The notes under the pieces were generated by a model. The model was not told where the DNA came from. It searched no databases and saw nothing but the letters and a program-made list of their open reading frames with translations. A stretch of 53,670 nucleotides of DNA from Spirochaetia bacterium (GTDB lineage Bacteria; Spirochaetota; Spirochaetia; Treponematales; Breznakiellaceae), in contig BNUX01000009.1 in assembly GCA_025997675.1 (NCBI GenBank), forward strand, positions 1 through 53,670, written 5' to 3'. Of this stretch, positions 1 to 8,281 are shown piece after piece. The translations under genes and the position numbers were made by a program. Each line of letters begins with the position of its first letter. Within the stretch, counting starts at the first letter, position 1.

Positions 1-31
1 GCTTGCTAAGTAACTGCATAGGGGGCCGCCC

Positions 32-601
32 ATGAGCCGGCCCTATGGTTTCATTCGCACCATCTACCGGGCCGCAGGGGAAATCCATGCCCAGCTTGTC
101 GGCTCCGACTATAAACGGAAACACTGTGAGATGGCTCTGGCCAAACGGTTCAGCGGCGGACGCTACGGCTGTGAGCAGAATGTAGCCCTGCCTTGTGTCA
201 TACCGGAGGCCGAATGGAACTCGGTTTTCCCCCGGCCCCAAAGCATCAGGGCGGACTTTACCTTTTTTAACCGACACGTCTTAGTCCGAATTGTCTTCTA
301 TAAACAGAGCATTTCGGAAGGCGCCTGCCGCGATATGTGGCGGCGTATGTACGCCGCAGACATTCCCCTGGGACTCATCCTCAACTTTGGCAGACCGGTC
401 TTTGAATACCGCCGGGTAATGTATCGCCGTCGCCTGGCCCAGTGGCGGGAGGAACGCTGTTTGGGGGTAGGGGCTCCGGGGGCCTCATCAATGAAAAAAG
501 GCCGGTTAGCGGCTTTTTTATACGCTTCCGAACAACAGCCGTTGGCTGAGGGAGTTAATACCCGCCTGTATGGGCAGGTAATTTCAAAGTGTGATTCCTG
601 A
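32..601 (+). CDS. GxxExxY / PD-(D/E)XK-like protein
   Basis: 189 aa. The order of motifs resembles the GxxExxY family (PD-(D/E)XK nuclease-like fold): an N-terminal helix with AAGEIHAQL near residues 14-22, a central RADFTFFN strand near 73-80 in place of the usual ADF, and an ILNFGRP motif near 116-122 that matches the family's conserved LINFG signature. The usual acidic/lysine catalytic pair (E-x-K after the ADF strand) is replaced by VRIVFYK, so nuclease activity is doubtful. The C-terminal ~50 residues are not recognised. The function of the family is not established. The start is the ATG at 32; nothing upstream argues against it. The gene ends inside a strong hairpin. Confidence 0.5.
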   Translation: MSRPYGFIRTIYRAAGEIHAQLVGSDYKRKHCEMALAKRFSGGRYGCEQNVALPCVIPEAEWNSVFPRPQSIRADFTFFNRHVLVRIVFYKQSISEGACRDMWRRMYAADIPLGLILNFGRPVFEYRRVMYRRRLAQWREERCLGVGAPGASSMKKGRLAAFLYASEQQPLAEGVNTRLYGQVISKCDS

Positions 602-627
602 CCCGCGTAAGAGCGGGGGGGAATCAC
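591..627 (+). terminator. Long hairpin between the nuclease-like gene and the lipoprotein gene
   Basis: GTGATTCC (591-598) pairs with GGAATCAC (620-627), and CCCGC (602-606) pairs with GCGGG (613-617) inside it. There is no T-run, so it may be a 3' end stabiliser or a rho-assisted stop rather than a classical intrinsic terminator. Confidence 0.5.
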
Positions 628-644
628 TAAATAAAGGAGAAACC

Positions 645-2324
645 ATGAAGCGATTTAATCATGGTCTCATAGTAGGTCTTGCCGTACTCCTTTTGGCGGC
701 ATTATCTTTCGTTGGGTGCGAAAGCCCCACAGAAGCCGAAGTCGGTGCGCCTGGCGCGCCTGGTACTAATGGTACTAATGGTACCAATGGTACTAATGGT
801 ACGAACGGTAAGGATGTACCGAAGCCGTTTGCACCCCCTGCAGGTACGCCGGTAGCATTAGATGCTTCCCATATTGTGTATCTGTGGCAGAAAGGTGCGA
901 CTGCGGTGATTGCTCCTCAAGACACATTGCCTGGTGACTATATAATACCGGCAGGGAAAACGCTGTATTTGGAGACTAGTGCAACCGGTTTTGATACATT
1001 AACAAAGAACCTTATTGTTGATGGTACGCTGGTTGTTTACGGCGATGATACAAAGGGTCTCATAACCGCCACTGGCGCTATTATTACCAGCAGCGCCACA
1101 CCGGCAACCAATGCAGGCGCTATTATTCTTGAAGGGGGTGGTTTGATTGAAGCTAAGGTAGCAAATTCTGTCCAGATAAAAAGCATTACCGTAGGTGATG
1201 GCGGAGCACTCACCCTATCTGCTAGTGCTTCTACTACTGTGGCAGAGACTATCACCATAGAAAACGGTGGAACAGTCACCCTAGGTGATGCTGCTAATAC
1301 TATTGAAGCAGGGACTATCACACTAAAAGCCGGCGGAACATTCACAATACCTGCTCTCTCCGGAACTGATGCTATAAAGGCAGGGGCTATCATAATCGAC
1401 GGTGAAATCACAACAAGTAATTTAGTCGGAACTGATGCTATAAATGCAACCTCAATCACCGTGAACAATGGTGGTAAACTCGACCTTAATGCTAATACAA
1501 CTGCGGGCGTGGTTAAAGTCGGTACACTTACGGTGAATGGTACATTGGTTGGTCCTACAGTGACAGCTCCGACATTTGCGGCCGGTACTGGTGTAGTTAA
1601 AGCCACTACCCTTAATGTAGGGTCTACCGGCGTGTTTCAAACGGCACTTACTACAGTAACGCTGGACTTTGCATCCGGAAATCTCTCCGACATTTATGCT
1701 AAGTTTAATAGAGTGGTCAGCACAGGCAACGTAGCACTGACTGCCAGCGCTACACTGACCATACCTCCCGGAAAGATTTTTGATGTTAAGCAAATTGCGT
1801 TGACAGGTGCTGGTGCCGGTACAAGGGTGCTTACCTTTGCCGGCGGCGGAGATGTCATTGTTGGTACTACGGGGTTGTCACAGAACAGTGGCGGTAGTGC
1901 TAATAATAACGCTACCTTAAGACTTGACGGCGCTGTTACTATCCATGCAGGCGGTATTACGCTTAAAGCTTCATCTTCTGCAACACCCGGTAACGTTGTA
2001 ACAGCTACCACTGATAGTAATGCGGGTACTTTAGCTCTTGTTCCGGGATTGTTAACATTGGGAGGTGGTAGTTCTGGTTCTGCTTCTACTACACTTGACG
2101 GCGTTACCTTAACCTTTGGCGCCAATAGCCAAGGAGTCGGTGGGGCGCAAACATCTCTTAAGTCAACGGTTTCAGGTGCTTCCGAGAGGGTTGTCTTTAA
2201 GAAAGGAAGTCTGGTAAAGACGGCTAATTTGGCAGGAACCCTTCCCCCTTTTGGTACTACACCATTAGCAGCTGATGCTACTTACAAACCCGCTTCAGGA
2301 GCAGGAACATGGGAAACCCCCTAA
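645..2324 (+). CDS. Repetitive surface lipoprotein, predicted beta-solenoid
   Basis: 559 aa. The start is the ATG at 645, behind AAAGGAGA. It opens with a lipoprotein signal peptide: KR, a hydrophobic core, then the lipobox SFVGC, so Cys about 25 should be lipidated. Next comes a collagen-like stretch, GAPGAPG followed by five GTN repeats, made from tandem GGTACTAAT-type 9-bp units. The rest is built of short Thr/Gly/Val-rich strands with recurring ITVNNGG, LTVNGTL and ITLKAGG elements, typical of right-handed beta-helix surface proteins. It has no cysteine beyond the lipobox and no recognisable enzyme motif. It is likely an envelope-anchored adhesin or structural protein; that role is inferred from architecture only. 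Confidence 0.7.
   Translation: MKRFNHGLIVGLAVLLLAALSFVGCESPTEAEVGAPGAPGTNGTNGTNGTNGTNGKDVPKPFAPPAGTPVALDASHIVYLWQKGATAVIAPQDTLPGDYIIPAGKTLYLETSATGFDTLTKNLIVDGTLVVYGDDTKGLITATGAIITSSATPATNAGAIILEGGGLIEAKVANSVQIKSITVGDGGALTLSASASTTVAETITIENGGTVTLGDAANTIEAGTITLKAGGTFTIPALSGTDAIKAGAIIIDGEITTSNLVGTDAINATSITVNNGGKLDLNANTTAGVVKVGTLTVNGTLVGPTVTAPTFAAGTGVVKATTLNVGSTGVFQTALTTVTLDFASGNLSDIYAKFNRVVSTGNVALTASATLTIPPGKIFDVKQIALTGAGAGTRVLTFAGGGDVIVGTTGLSQNSGGSANNNATLRLDGAVTIHAGGITLKASSSATPGNVVTATTDSNAGTLALVPGLLTLGGGSSGSASTTLDGVTLTFGANSQGVGGAQTSLKSTVSGASERVVFKKGSLVKTANLAGTLPPFGTTPLAADATYKPASGAGTWETP
745..810 (+). repeat. Collagen-like GAPG / GTN coding repeat
   Basis: Tandem 9-bp units (GGTACTAAT and variants) encode successive Gly-Thr-Asn triplets after two Gly-Ala-Pro triplets, just behind the lipobox. 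It is a likely site of copy-number slippage in a surface protein. Confidence 0.75.
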
Positions 2325-2615
2325 CCAATACCCGCCGGCGGTATTCATAGCCGGCACTGGATAACAGGGCGGGGGCTCAGTCTCCCGCTCTGTTAATCCT
2401 GCGGCATAAACGCGGCAGCCACGTGGCTGTGCGTAGGCGGTGATGCCGGGACCCATAAAGGGGCCCGGTGGACCGGCCCCCTATCCCGACACGAAGTCCG
2501 GGGTACCCATCTCTTAGTTTTTACGGGGCACACATACTTCCTTCTGCGGACCTGCGGAAGCGAGCCTTCCCCTTAATTCCTTCTTTTACAGGTCTATGAG
2601 GCCCCTACTATGGGC
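2325..2615. other. Intergenic region with stacked hairpins
   Basis: Contains the palindrome ATACCCGCCGGCGGTAT (2328-2344) and a longer hairpin at 2363-2394 (AACAG...CTGTT around GGGCGGG/CCCGC), both suited to end lipoprotein transcription. At 2465-2486 is a 22-bp GC-rich sequence that recurs inverted at 27577-27598. I see no gene here. Confidence 0.55.
2363..2394 (+). terminator. Candidate terminator after the lipoprotein gene
   Basis: AACAG (2363-2367) pairs with CTGTT (2390-2394), and the GGGCGGG arm pairs with the CCCGC arm around a short loop. The T-run is weak (TTAATCCT), so termination efficiency is uncertain. Confidence 0.45.
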
Positions 2616-2762
2616 GCGGACATACGTCCCTGAGTCGCGGACATACGTCCCTGGGTCGCGGACATACGTATGTGAGTCGGATACATACGTATCTGAGTCG
2701 AATACATGCGTATGTGAGTCAGATACATACGTATGTGGGTCGGATACATACGTATCTGAGCC
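2616..2762. repeat. 21-bp tandem repeat, seven units
   Basis: Seven head-to-tail 21-bp units. The third carries a perfect 12-bp palindrome, ACATACGTATGT, and the others carry variants (ACATACGTCCCT, ACATACGTATCT). The array has no stop codons in one forward frame because 21 is a multiple of three, which extends an apparent reading frame upstream of the gene at 2809. I treat the array as intergenic. The real gene start has its own ribosome binding site. Confidence 0.85.
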
Positions 2763-2808
2763 GCGGAGCACTATGGATGATAGCGGGGTAGCCCGCAAAG
2801 GAGTATAT

Positions 2809-3492
2809 ATGAGAAGAAGAAAGGTGAAGATCCCCCATGTGCAACGGGAGGTCCTTACCCTGAGTGAACAGCAGATTGCGTACCTGATGGTTAACGGATC
2901 CGCTATGGGATACCCCCAGGATTTTGTCGACCGGTATGCCGCCGGTGCTGTCATTACCCGGGTGACCCTGGGGAAGGTTGAGAACAGGGACGCCAAAAAC
3001 CATCTGGACGTGATGGCCAACAATGCGGCTATTGCGGGACTGAAGGGGTTTTTGATCGAGGGTAATGAGCGGTATCTCCTGATCCCTCCCTGTACGAATG
3101 AGAACCTGGACAAAATGGGGGCTGCGCCGCCGGCGACCAAGAAAACCAAGAAGAATAAGCCCAAGGGGATAATCCGGATAGGGGCGGAAAACACTGCCAG
3201 ATGCCAGGTGAGACTGCGGCTTGACTGGGACCCCACGTCCCAGGCGGATCTGAATGGCGAGCAAGACACCCATGAGATACACTACCGCCTGGACCGGGCG
3301 GGGGTGCTTCCCCCGGCGGGCGGCTACGAGCAGCAGGACCTGGGCCTTGTCATCAACGACCGTAACCTGCACCTGACCATCAGCGTGCCCCAGGAATATT
3401 CCGGCGGCACCATGTATGTATCGGCCCGCTTCCTCAATCGCAGCGGCAAGCCGGGGGACTTCTGCACGATTGTGGTAATCATTATTACTTAG
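2809..3492 (+). CDS. Hypothetical protein, basic middle region
   Basis: 227 aa and not recognised. The start is the ATG at 2809, eight bases behind AAAGGAG; the open frame reaches further upstream only through the 21-bp repeats. Residues 1-100 look like a compact alpha/beta domain (EQQIAYLMVNGSAMGYP). A Lys-rich linker follows (KKTKKNKPKG near 110-120), then a beta-rich C-terminal part with DxxxHEIHYRLDR near 170 and a run of strands ending VVIIIT. There is no signal peptide or membrane segment. It resembles small proteins that recur in termite-gut treponeme genomes, but I cannot assign a function. Confidence 0.55.
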   Translation: MRRRKVKIPHVQREVLTLSEQQIAYLMVNGSAMGYPQDFVDRYAAGAVITRVTLGKVENRDAKNHLDVMANNAAIAGLKGFLIEGNERYLLIPPCTNENLDKMGAAPPATKKTKKNKPKGIIRIGAENTARCQVRLRLDWDPTSQADLNGEQDTHEIHYRLDRAGVLPPAGGYEQQDLGLVINDRNLHLTISVPQEYSGGTMYVSARFLNRSGKPGDFCTIVVIIIT

Positions 3493-3503
3493 CTTGTTTT
3501 TGG

Positions 3504-3541
3504 GGGAAAGGCCCAACCCTGTTGGGGGCCGGTCTTTTCCC
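3504..3541 (+). terminator. Candidate terminator with nested stem
   Basis: GGGAAA (3504-3509) pairs with TTTCCC (3536-3541), and GGCCC (3510-3514) pairs with GGGCC (3526-3530) inside it. A close copy of the 3' arm (GGGGGCCGGTCTTTTCCC, 3524-3541) occurs inverted with one mismatch at 27465-27482, so this belongs to a dispersed family. Confidence 0.6.
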
Positions 3542-3590
3542 TATGGCATATTGAGCTCAAATATGCTATATCGGAGATAGGGAGTACCTA

Positions 3591-3905
3591 ATGACCATAG
3601 AACAAACCGTTGAAGTACCGGCCAGCCGTATAGTGCAGTTTTCACCCGAACTGCCGGTTGGGCGTTTTCGGGTAGTATTCTTTCCGGAACCTGAACCCTC
3701 TGCCGAGCCGGTGTTGCCTAAAGTAACTCGGGCGGAAATTGCTGCGGCGAGGCAGGATCCCGTTATGCAGGAATTGGACAAGCTGCCGGTTAAACCTGAC
3801 TGGAGTTGGCTCCCCGAAGGATTAACGCCCGAAAACCTCACTAATAAGGATATCCGCGACCTCCGTATCAAGGAAAGGTATGAAAAATATTTACGTCTTA
3901 CTTGA
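3591..3905 (+). CDS. Predicted antitoxin of a PIN-toxin pair
   Basis: 104 aa. It is encoded directly before a PIN-domain gene and overlaps it by 26 bp, the usual arrangement of VapBC-like modules. The N-terminal half is strand-rich (TIEQTVEVPASRIVQFSPELPVG). The C-terminal half has a Pro/Trp-rich linker followed by a charged helix (KDIRDLRIKERYEKYL) that would suit wrapping around the toxin. No standard AbrB, RHH or Phd motif is obvious, so the antitoxin call rests mainly on context. GGGAGTACCTA precedes the ATG. Confidence 0.6.
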   Translation: MTIEQTVEVPASRIVQFSPELPVGRFRVVFFPEPEPSAEPVLPKVTRAEIAAARQDPVMQELDKLPVKPDWSWLPEGLTPENLTNKDIRDLRIKERYEKYLRLT

Positions 3906-4308
3906 TACCAATGTTCTTCTTGACGAGATAACGAGGCGGGAGCCGTTTTATGATAATGCAGCAAATATTATCAGCTTGGCCAAACTGGGCCGTTTTACTG
4001 CCCTGGTATCCGCTTCTGCCATAACAGATATGTATTACATTGCCTGCAAGGAGCTCAAAGATAAAACGCTGGTTATGTCGCGGCTTAAGGCATTGCTCAA
4101 AACGGTGGAAATAGCTGCCGTAACCGGCGTGGAAATCCATAGAGCGATTAATCTTGATTGGACCGATTTTGAGGACTGTGTGCAGTACACCGCCGGGAAA
4201 AATCTCGCGGTGAGTTATATTATTACCAGGGATCCCGATGGGTTTGCCGCATCGGAGATTCCGGTTGTCAGGCCTGAGAAGTTTCTTGATATGATTACCA
4301 TCGACTAG
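3880..4308 (+). CDS. PIN-domain toxin (VapC-like ribonuclease)
   Basis: 142 aa. Typical PIN architecture. The first strand ends in LLDTNVLLDEI with the catalytic Asp of DTN near residue 9. A second acidic residue is in SAITDMYYIA near 50. A DFEDCVQY segment lies near 98-105, and ITRDPDGF near 118-125 supplies the final acidic position. The family cleaves RNA (often tRNA or rRNA) in a metal-dependent way and is held inactive by the partner encoded just upstream. The ATG at 3880 lies within the antitoxin gene, so the two are translationally coupled. All expected acidic residues are present, so the toxin should be functional. Confidence 0.8.
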   Translation: MKNIYVLLDTNVLLDEITRREPFYDNAANIISLAKLGRFTALVSASAITDMYYIACKELKDKTLVMSRLKALLKTVEIAAVTGVEIHRAINLDWTDFEDCVQYTAGKNLAVSYIITRDPDGFAASEIPVVRPEKFLDMITID

Positions 4309-4374
4309 TTGCTGCGAACCGTCTATTGAAAAATAGCTTCAATTCTTATAAATTATCTCCGGGGGTATCTTCCT

Positions 4375-6159
4375 TTGACTCAAAACAATGCTTCTGCCGG
4401 TTCTCTTCCCCTTGTTACCATCCTTTCGGATACCGGTGAGCAACGGATACCCTTTGACGCCGCCCAACATACCAATCTGCTCGACGCCCTGCGTTTTGAA
4501 GGGGTCTATCTTCCGGCAATTTGCGGGGGCCGGGGAACCTGCGGTAAATGCAGGGTAAAGGTTGTTTCCGGAAACCTGGACGTCCCGGCGGCATCAGGCG
4601 CCTGTCTTTCCGAAGCCGATATCAATGCCGCCTTCAGGCTTGCCTGTAATGCGGTTCCCCGGGAGGACATCACTATCCTTATCCCCGAAACGGGGGAGCA
4701 GTCCTTCCACACGGTAAATAGCTTTGATTTAGAAAGCATAGGCCCGCAGGCGGACCTGAAGGCGGAAGAGCTGATCCCGGAACGGAACGCCCTGAGCTTT
4801 GCCCGGCAACTGGACGGCGGAAAACCGGGGCGTCTTTCTTTGAAGGAACTCACCGCAATTTCCCAATGCGCCGATATGGCCGCCGTGTACCTGTACCGGG
4901 ACAGGGGGACCATCCTTTCGGTACGGGATAAGCCCGGGAACCTCTACGGCATCGCCATCGATATAGGGACCACCACCATTGCCCTGGTCCTGGTGGATTT
5001 ACTGTGGGGGCTCATCGCCGGACGAGTTTCCATGGTGAACAAGCAGCGGGAGTTCGGCGCCGATGTGATAAGCCGGATACAGCGGGCGAACAAGGGGGAT
5101 TTACCGCAGCTTACCAAAAGTGTGCGTCAACAGATTTCCCGGGGAATAGGGGAGCTGTGCCGCGATGCCGGCATAGCCTCCGCCGGGGTGTGCAAAATTG
5201 CGGTGGCAGCCAATACCACCATGCTCCACCTGCTCTTAGGGCTGAGCTGCAATACCCTGGGGCAGTTTCCCTTCACGCCGGTTACCCTGGACTTTGTTAC
5301 CTGCGCCTTCCCCGAACTTTTTGAAGGGAACCTTTCCTGTGACGTAACGATACTGCCCGGTATTTCAACCTACGTCGGCGCCGATATCACCGCAGGGATC
5401 TACTTCACTGAAATGCACAAATCCGCCGAACCTTCCCTGTTAATGGATATCGGCACCAACGGTGAAATGGCCCTGGCTTTTGCGGGGAAACTGCTCTGCG
5501 CCGCCACCGCTGCGGGACCCGCCTTTGAGGGGGGCAACATGCAGTGGGGAACCGGAAGCGTACCCGGGGCCATCTCCCAGGTGAGTTACCGGGAGGGGCT
5601 TTTTGAGGTTAAAACCATCGCCGACCGGCCCCCGGTGGGCATCTGCGGTTCCGGGGTGGTGGATACGGTTTGGGCGGGCCTTCAAAACGGGCTTATCCAC
5701 GAAAGCGGCAGGTTTGACAAAGCCGTTCCTCCATCCGGCCTTTTCCTTGCCAAAAACCCTGAAGGGGAGGATATATGCTTCGGTCAAAAGGATATCCGGG
5801 AGTTGCAGCTTGCCAAAAGCGCCATCTGCTCCGGCATCGACGCCATAGTCCGTCACGCCGGCCTTGCTTATGACGATATCAGGAACGTTTATATAGCCGG
5901 CGGGTTCGGGTATAACCTCAATTTTGAAAGCGGCGCCGGAATCGGGCTCATTCCCCCGCCCTTGCAGCCGAAAATTACCCTCATCGGGAACAGCGCCCTG
6001 GGGGGGACCGTCAAGTACCTCCTGCGGGGGGATAGTGCGGAGGAAATGAACGCCATCACCGCCCTTGCTTCGGAATACAGCCTCCCCGAGGACCGGTATT
6101 TTAATAAGATATTTATCGGGAATCTTAATTTTGCCGCCGGGCATGAAGATGATCGATAG
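4375..6159 (+). CDS. RACo-like corrinoid-protein activator (2Fe-2S plus ASKHA domain)
   Basis: 594 aa. The N-terminal ~100 residues form a 2Fe-2S ferredoxin domain with C50-x5-C56-x2-C59 (CGGRGTCGKC) and a later Cys near 92. After a linker, residues ~190-590 carry the DUF4445/ASKHA fold with phosphate-binding IDIGTTTIALVLVD, MDIGTNGEMAL and YIAGGFGYNLN motifs. Relatives use ATP to reduce the inactive Co(II) form of corrinoid proteins to Co(I), as RACo does for the CoFeSP of the Wood-Ljungdahl pathway. This suits an acetogen and the cobalt transporter at 28-30 kb, but no methyltransferase or corrinoid protein lies nearby, so the target is unknown. The start is TTG at 4375; a weak TTGAAA / TAAATT promoter lies at 4326-4354. 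Confidence 0.8.
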   Translation: MTQNNASAGSLPLVTILSDTGEQRIPFDAAQHTNLLDALRFEGVYLPAICGGRGTCGKCRVKVVSGNLDVPAASGACLSEADINAAFRLACNAVPREDITILIPETGEQSFHTVNSFDLESIGPQADLKAEELIPERNALSFARQLDGGKPGRLSLKELTAISQCADMAAVYLYRDRGTILSVRDKPGNLYGIAIDIGTTTIALVLVDLLWGLIAGRVSMVNKQREFGADVISRIQRANKGDLPQLTKSVRQQISRGIGELCRDAGIASAGVCKIAVAANTTMLHLLLGLSCNTLGQFPFTPVTLDFVTCAFPELFEGNLSCDVTILPGISTYVGADITAGIYFTEMHKSAEPSLLMDIGTNGEMALAFAGKLLCAATAAGPAFEGGNMQWGTGSVPGAISQVSYREGLFEVKTIADRPPVGICGSGVVDTVWAGLQNGLIHESGRFDKAVPPSGLFLAKNPEGEDICFGQKDIRELQLAKSAICSGIDAIVRHAGLAYDDIRNVYIAGGFGYNLNFESGAGIGLIPPPLQPKITLIGNSALGGTVKYLLRGDSAEEMNAITALASEYSLPEDRYFNKIFIGNLNFAAGHEDDR

Positions 6160-6188
6160 GCACTTGTTTTATCTCCCATTATACCCTA

Positions 6189-6200
6189 CTATACGTATAG
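6189..6200. promoter_or_regulatory. 12-bp palindrome before the PLP-enzyme gene
   Basis: CTATACGTATAG is a perfect palindrome 22 bp before the start codon, between ATAC and GTAT flanks. Its place at a likely -10 region, in front of a gene followed by two Rrf2 regulators, makes it a candidate Rrf2 operator. This is inference only. Confidence 0.4.
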
Positions 6201-6221
6201 GTATTGGGAGGGGAATAATCT

Positions 6222-7406
6222 ATGCCTACGAATAGAGATGCAGACGATAAGGACCGTTGTAAACTCTCCATGAGGACCGTTACGGTCCACGGGGCTACCC
6301 TGTTTGAAGTCCGGACCGGGGCTATCAGTACCCCTATTTACCAAAGTTCCACCTTTAGGCACCCCGGGCTGGGGGAAACCACGGGATTTGACTATTCCCG
6401 GGGGATCAATCCCACCAGGATGGAACTGGAAAAGACCATAGCCCTGCTGGAACACGGGACCTGCGGGCTTGCCTTTGCCACCGGCATGGGGGCAATTTCT
6501 TCGGTAATAAAACTCTTTAAGAGCGGGGATCACCTTATCGTTTCCGAGGATCTCTACGGCGGCACCTACCGGCTCTTCAGCGAATACTACGCCCGGTACG
6601 GTTTTTCTTTTTCCTGGATAGACACCAGTGATATTGCATTGGTAGAGGCAAGCCTTAAACCGAACACTAAGGCGATATTTATCGAGACCCCCTCAAATCC
6701 CATGATGAAGGTTACCGATATACGCCGCTCTGCCGAGCTTATCCATAGCCGGGGCGGCATCCTCGTAACCGACAACACCTTCCTCTCCCCCTATTTCCAG
6801 AACCCCCTGGACCTTGGCTCCGACCTGGTGGTACACAGCGGAACGAAATACCTGGCGGGGCACAACGATACGCTTTCAGGTTTTATCGTCCATTCCCGCC
6901 CGGATCTGGCGGATGATTTGGTCAATGCCCAGAAAAGTGAGGGCGCCTCCCTGTCGCCCTTTGACGCCTGGCTTACCCTGCGGGGGATAAAGACCCTCTC
7001 GGTCCGGATGGAGCGGCATGAAAAAAACGCCCGCCGCATTGCCCACTGGCTGCGGGAACACAAGCGGGTAGAAAAGGTGTTCTACACCGGTTTTGAGGAT
7101 CATCCCCAGTATAGGCTGAGCGGTACCCAGTCCCGGGGCTTCGGGGGCATGATTTCATTTTATTTGAAGGATGCGGCGGATGTGCCGAAGCTGCTTAAAA
7201 ATATATCCCTCATCCTCTTTGCGGAAAGCCTTGGCGGCGTAGAATCGCTCTTGACCTATCCCCTGGTGCAGACCCACGGGGCTATCCCCGAAGCGATGCG
7301 CCTTTCCGCCGGGGTGAATGACCGGCTCATGCGGCTATCCGTGGGGATTGAAGATGCGGATGATCTGATTGCGGATTTAGACAGTGCTTTTTCCAAGTGT
7401 GTATAG
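6222..7406 (+). CDS. Cys/Met-metabolism PLP enzyme (cystathionine synthase/lyase type)
   Basis: 394 aa, the usual length for the family. Conserved blocks in order: YSRGINPTRMELE, FATGMGAISSV, DLYGGTYRLF, ETPSNPMMKVTDI, VTDNTFLSPYFQNPLDLGSDLVVHSGTK split around the PLP lysine (SGTKYLAGHNDTLSG), and ESLGGVESLLTYP near the C-terminus. The family includes cystathionine gamma-synthase, beta- and gamma-lyases, O-acetylhomoserine sulfhydrylase and methionine gamma-lyase; sequence alone does not separate them. An ESLGGVESL block is usual in gamma-synthase/gamma-lyase members. The position before two Rrf2 regulators and the cysteine operon supports a trans-sulfuration or cysteine-degradation role. GGGAGGGG lies before the ATG. 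Confidence 0.85.
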   Translation: MPTNRDADDKDRCKLSMRTVTVHGATLFEVRTGAISTPIYQSSTFRHPGLGETTGFDYSRGINPTRMELEKTIALLEHGTCGLAFATGMGAISSVIKLFKSGDHLIVSEDLYGGTYRLFSEYYARYGFSFSWIDTSDIALVEASLKPNTKAIFIETPSNPMMKVTDIRRSAELIHSRGGILVTDNTFLSPYFQNPLDLGSDLVVHSGTKYLAGHNDTLSGFIVHSRPDLADDLVNAQKSEGASLSPFDAWLTLRGIKTLSVRMERHEKNARRIAHWLREHKRVEKVFYTGFEDHPQYRLSGTQSRGFGGMISFYLKDAADVPKLLKNISLILFAESLGGVESLLTYPLVQTHGAIPEAMRLSAGVNDRLMRLSVGIEDADDLIADLDSAFSKCV

Positions 7407-7418
7407 TTAGGAGTAAAA

Positions 7419-7850
7419 ATGAGAATATCTACCAAAGGACGTTATTCCCTGGAGGCCCTCTTGCATATGGCCCTTCTTCCCGAGGGGGAATATTCAAGTA
7501 CCCGTTCTATCGCGAAGAATACCGGCATATCGGACGGCTATTTGGAACAGCTCTTCATTCCCCTGCGGAAGGCAGGAATCGTGCAGGGAATACGGGGACC
7601 CCAGGGGGGCTATCTTCCCGGGCGGCCGGTGGGAAACATTACCGTGGGGGATGTCCTCCGGGCGGTGGAGGGCCCCCTTGAACCGGTGGCCTGTGTTACC
7701 GAAGACACCTGCCCCATGAAGGATACCTGCATCAGCACCCATACCTGGAGCGATCTCTACCACGAGATCACCAATTGTGTGGATAGCGTTTCTATTTCGG
7801 ATCTGGCGGCGGCCTACTATGCCATGGATAAGGTGGAGTACGCCATATGA
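7419..7850 (+). CDS. Rrf2-family regulator with IscR-type Fe-S ligands
   Basis: 143 aa. An N-terminal winged helix (MRISTKGRYSLEALLHMAL) has the family's recognition helix and GPQGGYLPGRP wing. Cys92, Cys98 and Cys104 form C-x5-C-x5-C, the same spacing and numbering as the cluster ligands of IscR, with a His at 108. It should therefore bind a 2Fe-2S cluster and sense Fe-S status, oxygen or NO. GGAG lies before the ATG. It overlaps the next Rrf2 gene by 4 bp (ATGA), so the two are co-translated. Likely targets are the flanking sulfur genes, including this operon itself; the palindrome at 6189 is a candidate site. Confidence 0.85.
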   Translation: MRISTKGRYSLEALLHMALLPEGEYSSTRSIAKNTGISDGYLEQLFIPLRKAGIVQGIRGPQGGYLPGRPVGNITVGDVLRAVEGPLEPVACVTEDTCPMKDTCISTHTWSDLYHEITNCVDSVSISDLAAAYYAMDKVEYAI

Positions 7851-8281
7851 AAATCTCAACCCGTGGACGTTATGGCATACGGCTTCTCATCGACTTGGCG
7901 GAGCATCCGGGGGAGGACCATGTGGCGCTGGCCAATGTGGCGGAACGGCAGAAGATATCCATCCGCTACCTTGAACAGGTGGCAGTAATACTGCGGCGTT
8001 CCGGGTTTATCCGTTCTGTTAAGGGCGCTTCCGGGGGCTATGCCCTAGCCATACGCCCCCAGGATATCAATATTGGGGAAGCCCTGCGGGTGCTGGAGGG
8101 TGATATGCTGGTGGTGGACCCCCCCCTGCCCAACAAGACGGAAACAAAACTGCAGCGCTGCATCCGGCTCACGGTGTTCGACCGGCTGAATGAGCGAATC
8201 GCCGCAGTGATAGACCGGAAGACCCTGGCTTCGGTGGTGGGAACCGTGGACCCCGACGAGTCCTACATGTACTTTATCTGA
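7847..8281 (+). CDS. Rrf2-family regulator without cluster ligands
   Basis: 144 aa. It is a paralogue of the preceding gene (MKISTRGRYGIRLLIDLAEH, with a GASGGYALAI wing) but keeps only one cysteine, in LQRCIRL, so it cannot hold an IscR-type cluster. In this it resembles CymR-like members, which sense cysteine status through a partner protein rather than through Fe-S. CymR works with cysteine synthase and responds to O-acetylserine; a cysteine synthase and a serine acetyltransferase are encoded downstream, so an analogous circuit is possible. The gene converges on, and overlaps by 19 bp, the minus-strand transporter gene. Confidence 0.8.
   Translation: MKISTRGRYGIRLLIDLAEHPGEDHVALANVAERQKISIRYLEQVAVILRRSGFIRSVKGASGGYALAIRPQDINIGEALRVLEGDMLVVDPPLPNKTETKLQRCIRLTVFDRLNERIAAVIDRKTLASVVGTVDPDESYMYFI

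Noticed and set aside
2616..2762. CRISPR array
   Set aside because: Units are directly adjacent with no spacers and no cas genes; the same applies to the arrays at 15991, 45473 and 51937.
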